Assembly (NCBI GenBank): GCA_003454975.1
Contig: DMST01000062.1
Coordinates: 1-21,277, forward strand
DNA length: 21,277 nt
Origin: Cytophagales bacterium
Lineage (GTDB): Bacteria > Bacteroidota > Bacteroidia > Cytophagales > Cyclobacteriaceae
Direction: 5' to 3'
Under the pieces are notes generated by a model. The model was not told where the DNA came from, did not search any database, and saw only the letters and a program-made list of their open reading frames with translations. Each line of letters starts with the position of its first letter. Within the stretch, counting starts at the first letter, position 1. Positions 15,115 to 21,277 of this stretch are shown piece after piece. A program made the position numbers and the translations under genes.

Positions 15115-18100
15115 TTGCCCAAAGGCATGGTTCACCGATAGGGTGCCTACGATCTCTTCCGTTCCGTTGTAGTCTACCTGCTTCAGCTGATAGTAGTTGA
15201 TGCCCTTCCAGGCTTGGGTATGATCAAAGGCATATTCCTGGGCTACCAAGGTGGTGCCGTACCCGTCCACGGTACCTATCGCCTCGAAGTTTACGCCATC
15301 CGTAGAGTGGAGTATTTCGAAATAAGCATTGTTGGTTTCAGAGGCAGTTTCCCAAGTGAGTGACACCCCATACTCAGAACTCTCACCCGCAAAAGCTGCC
15401 AGTTCTACGGGCAAGCCTGTAGCTTCGTTAGTAGTACCCAGAGTCTCGGGGCTAAAGCTGGTAAACTGGTTGGCGGAAGTGATGTAGCCTCCCTCCAGCT
15501 CACCGGCGGCGGTACCACCCTCGTCTACCCATACACCACCCGTAAAGTGCATCACCGTGAGGTGGGCAATGTCAGAAATACTACTGAAGCTCTCATCTTC
15601 CCAATACAGGGTTACCTGGGGTTGCCCGGTACCTACTCTTTCCACATCCCAATATTCGGTACCACTAGGTCTGGGATTGACCTCACTTACCTCCCCGGTG
15701 AAAGCCCAATCGGGGCTACGACCTACCGAGTACTGAGCGGTATAGGTGTCCGTAGCCAATGCACTACCAATGTTGGAAATACCGATCCTGGCGAAGACAG
15801 ATCCGTCTCCCGTTGGGAAGTTAAAAGGATCATCTCCAACCTTAATTACCGGCCCGGAAACATAGCTAGCACCGTTGGGGGTGATTCCACCACCACCGGG
15901 CGCGCCGCTATCGCCTGCACCGTTGTAAGATACCGTAGCACCATCCAAGAAGACGATTGGGTTAGAAGCCGAAGAAGAAACTACTCCGTTCACGAAGTTG
16001 GCAGTTCCTCCCACCTCTACATCTACACTTAGCTGTACATCAGAATCACCAGAAGCGGTATTGTTCACCGTAAGGTTATTGAAAGTAACCTCGGTAGTAG
16101 ATCCACTGGCGATAATCCGCTGGTTGCTATTGCCTGTGAACTGTACTGTACTGGTACCAGCATTCAGCGAACCGTTGGTGAAGGTGATATCACCATTGAG
16201 GGTTAGGGTAGTACTTCCCAATTGTAGGCTAGTTCCCGCATCGTCCACGGTCACATCTCCATTAATGGTGGCGTTTTGGGAGAAAATCTTGGCTGAGCCT
16301 CCGCTAAGCTGCAAGCTGTTGAACTGCAAGTCTGAACCGGCGGAATTGCTAATGGTCTGCGCACCCGTACCATTCAGGATTACCGTACCCAAATTGTCCT
16401 CAAAGGCTCCCCCATTCGTTTCATCTACCGTAAAGTCTCCACCTACGGTGATCGTATGAGAGGCTTCTCCAATAGAGAACCTACCGTTTGTAATGGTGAA
16501 GTTCCCGTTCACTGCAATGGGGCCGGTAGTGGTGAGTGCCCTACCGGGAGCATCGGCAATGAATACCAGATTTTGGAAGGTGCTTCCTCCTTGGAATTCA
16601 ATATCCTCAGAGAAATTGACCCGAACAGTGGAATTGGGCCCAGGAATGATTAATCCACCGTTCACAATCCGTCGGTTTACCTCCAGGATACCGTTAAGGT
16701 TTAACCCTCCGGTATTATTCAAATCGAGATTTAAGGTCAAAGTTCTGGTTTCGTCTACGGTAAGCTGTGCCCCCATATCGATGGTAAGATTGGCCACCGT
16801 AACATCTGCCGTTACCTGCGGGTAGTTGGATGCAGGAAAGATGTTGGGGATAATCACAGTGTTACTGCTATTTGGACCGCTGCCTGTAGGCGAAATGGCC
16901 GACCAGTTGGCATCGTTGAAGAAATCATTGTCACCGTTGGCGCCCGTCCAGGTATACAGTGGGTTGTTGTAGAACCACTGGATGTTACCCGAAGTGGATT
17001 CAAACCCGGGGGTATTCTGGTCGTCATTCTCAAAGTTGGCCCCCTGCATATTGCCTTCAGGATCTACCAATACTATATCATCCAGAGATCCCAAACGGAC
17101 TACGTTGTAAGTAGGTCCGGCATTGAAGGCAATCACGTCACCCTTCAGGGCATCACCATCGCTGGTGGTAAATGAGTTTTGGAGGGTCAGGTAAGCCGTA
17201 CCAGCACCATCGCGGAAAGAGCCATGGTCCAGGGCTACATCGTCATTGCCATCAGCAAGTACTGGATCTATGTCCGTTACGCCGGTAGTCCGGGCCAAAA
17301 TAGCTCCCGACTCCAGGGTAATGCCATCGCCTCCGGTAAAGCGGACATCGTAGAAACTAGCACCAAAGGTACCGCCGCTAGCCACCGTAACTTCGTAATT
17401 ACCGGTATTGCCAAAGCGGGTAAGGGTGGCCCGATTGCCCATAGCTCCTGCTAAACGGAACGTACCTCCCGAGAGAACTTGCAGTTCGGTACCGTTACCC
17501 AAACGCAAGGCTTCCCCTCCTTCTACAACCATGTTACCGCTGAGGGTAAATATTTCCAGATCGGAACTGGCATCTCCCACGGATACACTGTTGCCCACTA
17601 AATCTAAGGTAGTATTGGCCGTGAGGTTTAAGGTATTCGACAGTGCCAAATCTCCTTGCAACTGATACGTAGCAGCAGTTGCGGCATCACCCAATTGTAT
17701 GTCGTAGTAAGTTACCGCACCTGGAGTAATGGAATAGCTCAGGGCAGCTGCCGGGTCAAATTCAATGGAGTTGGTACCGGTTACAATAGCGCCTGAACTG
17801 GCACTCAGGTTTGTAAATCCTTGTTTGAGCAGTAAATCATTGCCGTTGAGGTTCATAGGGCCGCTAGCTGCAGTCAGCGTAAATTCACCATTCACGGTGG
17901 TATTTGCCTGCAGGTTTAAGCTTCCTTGTACGTCTACTACCATGTTGTGGAAAGGAGCCGTGGGATTCACTGTTACCAGACCTGTAGGAGAGGTAAAGCG
18001 TATGGTACTGGCCGATCCTGCGTCAAAGTTGGGGGTACCTACAAATACCATTGATCCGGCCACTTCAATACTATCTGCCGTACCACGACTTACAAAACCT

Positions 18101-21100
18101 GAAGTGGTCTCCAGGGTGAGTGTGCCGCTTACGCGAAGGTCGGTATCTACATCTGTAGTATTCAACGTCAGGGAGTTACCCGGCTCAATGGTCAGGTTAG
18201 CCACCTCAGCTACTAGGGCATTGTCACTGATCAACGGCGGATTCAATACCGCTTGAGTAGGTGAAGAGGGAATAACCACATTACTGGCGGAAGTAGGTAC
18301 GATGCCCGAACTCCAGTTATCGCCATTAAACCAATCGGTAGATACTGCACCAGACCAGGTAATCTGAGTGGGTGCTAACCAAGAAATTAGGTCATTTGGA
18401 TCATTGTCAAACACCTCTCCTGAGAATTCTCCGGTGTAGTCCTTAAACTCCAGGATACCACTGGTACCGTTGGATTTGGTAACGTTGGTAGCACCACCCC
18501 CTGGGTTATTCCCAAAGACTACGTTGGCAATCTGCTGGCCATTGCTTTCCAGGAGATCTTGGGTATTCTCAATCCGCAAATATGTGGTACCGGAAGCTCC
18601 GTTGGTAAATGTACCGTTACTGAAGTTATCGGTCGGGTTTATGGTGCCGGTTTCGGTCACATAAATACCACTAACGTTCATATACTCGAACAGGTAATGC
18701 TGTGCAGCAATAACCCCGGTAACCCGGAAACCATAGCGCCCGGTAGTATTGCTGCGGTGGGTAACGGTGGCTGTTTGGCTGGCAGTACCTACCACATTGA
18801 TCCTTCCGCTGGGCTGCACTACCAATTGGGTGGCGTTACCCAAGGCCAGGGTACCCCCTGGGGCCGAGGTAGTACTCACATTGAGCGTACCGAAAATATT
18901 GATCACATCCTCTGTATTGCCCGCTTCGAGCGTATTCCCATTGAGGTCGAGCGTACCTGCAGTAATGGTAAGTACATTATCCACCGTAAAATCATCCAGC
19001 ATGGTGAATGTTTTGGTGGCATTGTTGATCTCTACATTACCATTGAAGAATGAACCGTTCGTGCGGATGTTGGGAGTACCTGAGGTTCCAGTAAAAATCA
19101 GATCGCCTGCCCCATCAGAAATCAGGTCTCCTGTTCCTGTAATGTCGAGGCTACCCCCAATGGTGGTATTCAGGCTATTGATATCCAGCTGACCATTGGG
19201 GATGGTGAGGTCCTCCGCAATGATCAAATCATTTATTTCCAGGTTCAACTTACTTCCGCCAGATTTATCAATCTCTACCCGGTTGAAGGACTGAGTTCCT
19301 TCTCCCAAGGCAAGTGACTGGTCTATAGAGCCATCAAAGATCACCGTACCGTTGCGAGCCAGGAAGGTTCCGTCGTTGATTCCGTTGTCAGTATCCCAGC
19401 GGCCGGCTGCACGAATGGAGTAGTTATTGGTACTCACATCCAAGGTGGAGTTTGTTATGTACAAGTCGCCGTTAAATTCCACGTCCCCCGCCAGGGTCTT
19501 TACATTATCGTTAGTAAGGTCTACCCGACCGTAGGCGATACCCCCGTAAATGGTTTGGTCTACCTGGCCATTGTATAGTACCCGTGAGGTAGCATCCAGC
19601 GAATAGGTATCGAAGTTAGCAGGGAAGTTATTGGCTCCCGTCACCCGAACAATCTCCGTCGCTTGTACGGTCATAGTTTGGGTACCTACTCCGTTGGTAT
19701 TATCAATCAAATAGGATTCCAGGTAAACATCCGCATTGGTGCTTTCCACTACCAAATCGCCCGTCATGTTCACATTGCCATCTTCCTGGGCACCGTTAAT
19801 GAATCGACCAAGTCGTTTGTTTGAGGGCTCACGGAAGGTGAGGTTATGGAAGGTAACCGGATTGTTACCATTGGTGGTCTGCCGGATGTATTGTGTACCG
19901 CTATTACGGGCAAAGATCACCGTGCCTAAAGCGTTGGTATAGGCACTAGGAGCAGAAATCCAGTTTTCACCGGTGAAGGTATAGATGGCATCTGCCGCCC
20001 CTTGGAAATTTCCGTTGATGGTTACGTTGTTAGCCCAGCTGATGTTGCCCGCACCCAGTACGGTAACTCCGCTGTTTACTACAAAAACGTCTGCTATCGT
20101 TACCCCATCCAGGGTTTTGGTGCCGGTGCCGGCAGCGGTAAGTTCATCAAAATCAAAGTTGGTCACGGTTTGGTCAGCACCATTCAAGAATACCGTACCA
20201 TCGGTCGCGGTATTGAAGAAAGTACTTCCGGTACCGGTAATGTCTCCACCCACAAATAGATCATATCCACCAGAACCGGGATTTATGGAAGCATTACCCG
20301 ACACGGTAAAGTCACCGGTAATGGTCATATTCGTTCCTACGAATGTGTAGTCGGCATCACCAATCACGTTGACGTTAGGTACTGTTTCGTTCCCGGTACG
20401 GAAAGTAGGGGTAGTGGAGCTTGGCCCAGCCAGTAGGATGGTAATGTCTCCATCATCAAAGTTGGCATTGTTAGAGATGGTGAACGACCCAATCACACCA
20501 AACCGCATTCCGGTCTCCGTGATCATGGTACCATTGGATCCATTCCCCAGCTGGAAGTTTCCGGCTACCATAACCGTATCAATGCCGTTGCCCAGGTTGC
20601 TATCCCGCATCCGCAGAATACCGTCCGTAATCGTCAAAGCACCCAAGGTATCGGTACCTACTCCGTCCAAGTCGTACGTAGGATTGAAAGGGCTACCCAG
20701 GGGAATCACTGCCTCTAAAGTTTCCGTAGGTACACCCGCATCCCAGTTGGTAGCTTCCGTCCAGTCGGCGCTGGTGGTTCCCAACCAAGTAGTAGTAGTC
20801 GGGGTAGGCCAGGTAATCAAGTCACCGGGGTCGCTATCGTACGTCTCACCCGCAGTACCCAAGGGCCCTGCTGTATTGGTAAAAGTGATGGCGTTGTTGC
20901 CACCGTCTGCCGAGCGGATAACGTTAAAGGCCCTGTTTACCCGCGGGGTACCATTGAAGTTGAAGGTTACGTTGTCAATCGTAATGGCACTGCCCAAGTC
21001 TGCCTCTATGCTGAGGTAGTAGTTAGGCCCATTGTCCGTGGCAATCTGGTTCCAAGAGCCGTTGGAGAAGGTAGAAGCAGTGCCGTTTTCGGTAGCTAGG

Positions 21101-21277
21101 AAAGCGCCGTCTTTCACCTCCAAACCTTCATCACTCAGGTAGTTAAAACTATAGTTGTCCGCCTCAATCGTTGCCCCAGCCTCAATGTCAATATCAATCC
21201 GGTCATTGCCTGAGTTACGGGTTACGGTAGCCAGGTTACCGGGCTCCCCGTCAATGTCAATTCTTCCGTATACCGTC
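14875..21277 (-). CDS. Giant T9SS-secreted modular surface protein (N-terminus outside window)
   Basis: The frame stays open from the right edge (first full codon 21276-21274) to the TAA at 14875, giving at least 2133 residues. A TTG at 21123 is internal, so the true start lies outside the window. The product is rich in Thr, Asn, Gly, Asp and Val and is predicted all-beta. It contains three copies of a composite module (21276-20610, 18819-18163, 17484-16759), each an entry domain followed by a WxGxxxxDW-type motif. These are separated by stretches of beta-strand repeats of the form V-x-F-x-G-x(3)-Q-x-I...F-x-x-L-x-V. After these come a domain around GTEYWDVER, an FN3-like pre-tail segment (LTWETASETNNAYFEI) and the T9SS type A sorting tail. 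Such proteins are exported through the outer membrane and attached to the surface, where they serve as adhesins, gliding or matrix proteins. The exact role here is unknown. A strong terminator follows at 14838-14813. Confidence 0.94.
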   Translation of the reverse strand, partial: TVYGRIDIDGEPGNLATVTRNSGNDRIDIDIEAGATIEADNYSFNYLSDEGLEVKDGAFLATENGTASTFSNGSWNQIATDNGPNYYLSIEADLGSAITIDNVTFNFNGTPRVNRAFNVIRSADGGNNAITFTNTAGPLGTAGETYDSDPGDLITWPTPTTTTWLGTTSADWTEATNWDAGVPTETLEAVIPLGSPFNPTYDLDGVGTDTLGALTITDGILRMRDSNLGNGIDTVMVAGNFQLGNGSNGTMITETGMRFGVIGSFTISNNANFDDGDITILLAGPSSTTPTFRTGNETVPNVNVIGDADYTFVGTNMTITGDFTVSGNASINPGSGGYDLFVGGDITGTGSTFFNTATDGTVFLNGADQTVTNFDFDELTAAGTGTKTLDGVTIADVFVVNSGVTVLGAGNISWANNVTINGNFQGAADAIYTFTGENWISAPSAYTNALGTVIFARNSGTQYIRQTTNGNNPVTFHNLTFREPSNKRLGRFINGAQEDGNVNMTGDLVVESTNADVYLESYLIDNTNGVGTQTMTVQATEIVRVTGANNFPANFDTYSLDATSRVLYNGQVDQTIYGGIAYGRVDLTNDNVKTLAGDVEFNGDLYITNSTLDVSTNNYSIRAAGRWDTDNGINDGTFLARNGTVIFDGSIDQSLALGEGTQSFNRVEIDKSGGSKLNLEINDLIIAEDLTIPNGQLDINSLNTTIGGSLDITGTGDLISDGAGDLIFTGTSGTPNIRTNGSFFNGNVEINNATKTFTMLDDFTVDNVLTITAGTLDLNGNTLEAGNTEDVINIFGTLNVSTTSAPGGTLALGNATQLVVQPSGRINVVGTASQTATVTHRSNTTGRYGFRVTGVIAAQHYLFEYMNVSGIYVTETGTINPTDNFSNGTFTNGASGTTYLRIENTQDLLESNGQQIANVVFGNNPGGGATNVTKSNGTSGILEFKDYTGEFSGEVFDNDPNDLISWLAPTQITWSGAVSTDWFNGDNWSSGIVPTSASNVVIPSSPTQAVLNPPLISDNALVAEVANLTIEPGNSLTLNTTDVDTDLRVSGTLTLETTSGFVSRGTADSIEVAGSMVFVGTPNFDAGSASTIRFTSPTGLVTVNPTAPFHNMVVDVQGSLNLQANTTVNGEFTLTAASGPMNLNGNDLLLKQGFTNLSASSGAIVTGTNSIEFDPAAALSYSITPGAVTYYDIQLGDAATAATYQLQGDLALSNTLNLTANTTLDLVGNSVSVGDASSDLEIFTLSGNMVVEGGEALRLGNGTELQVLSGGTFRLAGAMGNRATLTRFGNTGNYEVTVASGGTFGASFYDVRFTGGDGITLESGAILARTTGVTDIDPVLADGNDDVALDHGSFRDGAGTAYLTLQNSFTTSDGDALKGDVIAFNAGPTYNVVRLGSLDDIVLVDPEGNMQGANFENDDQNTPGFESTSGNIQWFYNNPLYTWTGANGDNDFFNDANWSAISPTGSGPNSSNTVIIPNIFPASNYPQVTADVTVANLTIDMGAQLTVDETRTLTLNLDLNNTGGLNLNGILEVNRRIVNGGLIIPGPNSTVRVNFSEDIEFQGGSTFQNLVFIADAPGRALTTTGPIAVNGNFTITNGRFSIGEASHTITVGGDFTVDETNGGAFEDNLGTVILNGTGAQTISNSAGSDLQFNSLQLSGGSAKIFSQNATINGDVTVDDAGTSLQLGSTTLTLNGDITFTNGSLNAGTSTVQFTGNSNQRIIASGSTTEVTFNNLTVNNTASGDSDVQLSVDVEVGGTANFVNGVVSSSASNPIVFLDGATVSYNGAGDSGAPGGGGITPNGASYVSGPVIKVGDDPFNFPTGDGSVFARIGISNIGSALATDTYTAQYSVGRSPDWAFTGEVSEVNPRPSGTEYWDVERVGTGQPQVTLYWEDESFSSISDIAHLTVMHFTGGVWVDEGGTAAGELEGGYITSANQFTSFSPETLGTTNEATGLPVELAAFAGESSEYGVSLTWETASETNNAYFEILHSTDGVNFEAIGTVDGYGTTLVAQEYAFDHTQAWKGINYYQLKQVDYNGTEEIVGTLSVNHAFGQGLFVSMYPNPVRNQLVLDGPDLEAGTRVVLYNLRGELVKGITLDAGGRQALDLTDVESGLYQLMLIAPNGIMTRQIAKE
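16759..17484 (-). repeat. Composite module copy 3 in the giant protein
   Basis: The entry domain (17484-16954) starts with GGTFRLAGAMGNRATLTRF and contains YDVRFTGGDGITL and GTAYLTLQN. It ends with a short QWFYNN strand. The W-motif part follows (16953-16759: TWTGANGDNDFFNDANW, then NTVIIPN and NLTIDMGAQLTV). It aligns by eye with copies 1 and 2. Here the expected DW of the W-motif is DFF, and the acidic DND..DLI.W link seen in the other two copies is altered. Confidence 0.75.
18163..18819 (-). repeat. Composite module copy 2 in the giant protein
   Basis: The entry domain (18819-18361) starts SGRINVVGTASQTATVTHRS and contains YLFEYMNVSGIYV and TTYLRIENT. It ends with FDNDPNDLISW. The W-motif (18360-18163) has TWSGAVSTDWFNGDNW, then NVVIPS and NLTIEPGNSLTL. 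It is the most complete copy and the best reference for the other two. Confidence 0.8.
18820..20609 (-). repeat. Longest beta-strand-repeat stretch between modules 1 and 2
   Basis: About 596 residues carry repeated short beta motifs. Examples are VIFARNSGTQYIRQ, RVLYNGQVDQTI, VIFDGSIDQSL and LIFTGTSGTPNI, each followed by F-x-x-L/V and then a DL-x-V-x-G-x-L-x-I ladder. Related stretches of about 226 residues (17485-18162) and about 286 residues (roughly 15900-16758) follow modules 2 and 3. The pattern is typical of right-handed beta-helix-like or ladder repeats in T9SS cargo. Confidence 0.7.
20610..21276 (-). repeat. Composite module copy 1 in the giant protein, cut by the window edge
   Basis: The visible entry domain (21276-20791) begins YGRIDIDGEPGNLATVTRNS and contains YSFNYLSDEGLEV and YYLSIEADL. 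It ends with YDSDPGDLITW. The W-motif (20790-20610) has TWLGTTSADWTEATNW, then EAVIPLG and ALTITDGILRM. The first strands may lie just beyond the window. Confidence 0.75.

Noticed and set aside
15547..21019. Many plus-strand frames of 60-216 codons across the giant gene
   Set aside because: They are shadows of the repetitive Thr/Val/Gly-rich surface protein; their repeated Val/Pro/Ser composition mirrors the beta repeats.
14875..21277. DNA repeats of CRISPR type or a tandem array in the giant gene
   Set aside because: The repetition is at protein level, with divergent nucleotide sequence and no constant repeat/spacer length.

Overview
The window is about 21 kb of chromosomal sequence from a member of the Bacteroidota, most likely a Cytophagales-type environmental (possibly marine) bacterium. 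The evidence is a giant surface protein ending in a type IX secretion (T9SS) type A sorting tail, promoters of the Bacteroidota form (TTG, about 19 nt, TAnnTTTG), weak Shine-Dalgarno sites, an LIAC-box lipoprotein, and roughly 50% GC genes in AT-richer spacers. There are no rRNA, tRNA, CRISPR, phage or recognisable IS genes. The genus is not determinable from this sequence.

Layout. The left edge (1-1446, +) is the C-terminal part of a polytopic membrane protein of DUF2339 type. After a 720 bp gap that holds only a possible broken ORF comes a calcineurin-like metallophosphoesterase (2167-2913, -). The 888 bp between it and the next gene is the most intriguing non-coding stretch. It has two consecutive minus-strand promoter-to-terminator units without convincing ORFs (about 3534 to 3397 and about 3278 to 3067). 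The first promoter is overlapped by two 15-bp palindromes that are exact reverse complements of each other. Rightwards of this region lies a small exported protein with a CFFCGGAGPE metal-site-like motif (3802-4266, +).

The middle is two large minus-strand genes. One is a 1775-residue signalling protein combining a Ser/Thr kinase, a predicted ATPase, a helical-repeat region, a GAF domain and a SpoIIE/PP2C phosphatase. Upstream of it is an 816-residue carotenoid-oxygenase-family enzyme with a Thr-rich N-terminal linker and a large insertion. They may be co-transcribed across a 109-bp gap that contains a strong hairpin.

The right part holds an unrecognised cytosolic protein (12692-13405, +), an acidic lipoprotein (13482-14654, -), and the 3' portion of a giant T9SS cargo protein (at least 2133 residues, running off the right edge). 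That protein has three copies of a composite module separated by beta-strand-repeat stretches of different length.

Most genes look like independent units rather than one pathway. The best candidates for something undescribed are the tandem small-RNA-like units with their operator pair, the kinase/phosphatase single-chain switch, and the modular architecture of the giant surface protein.
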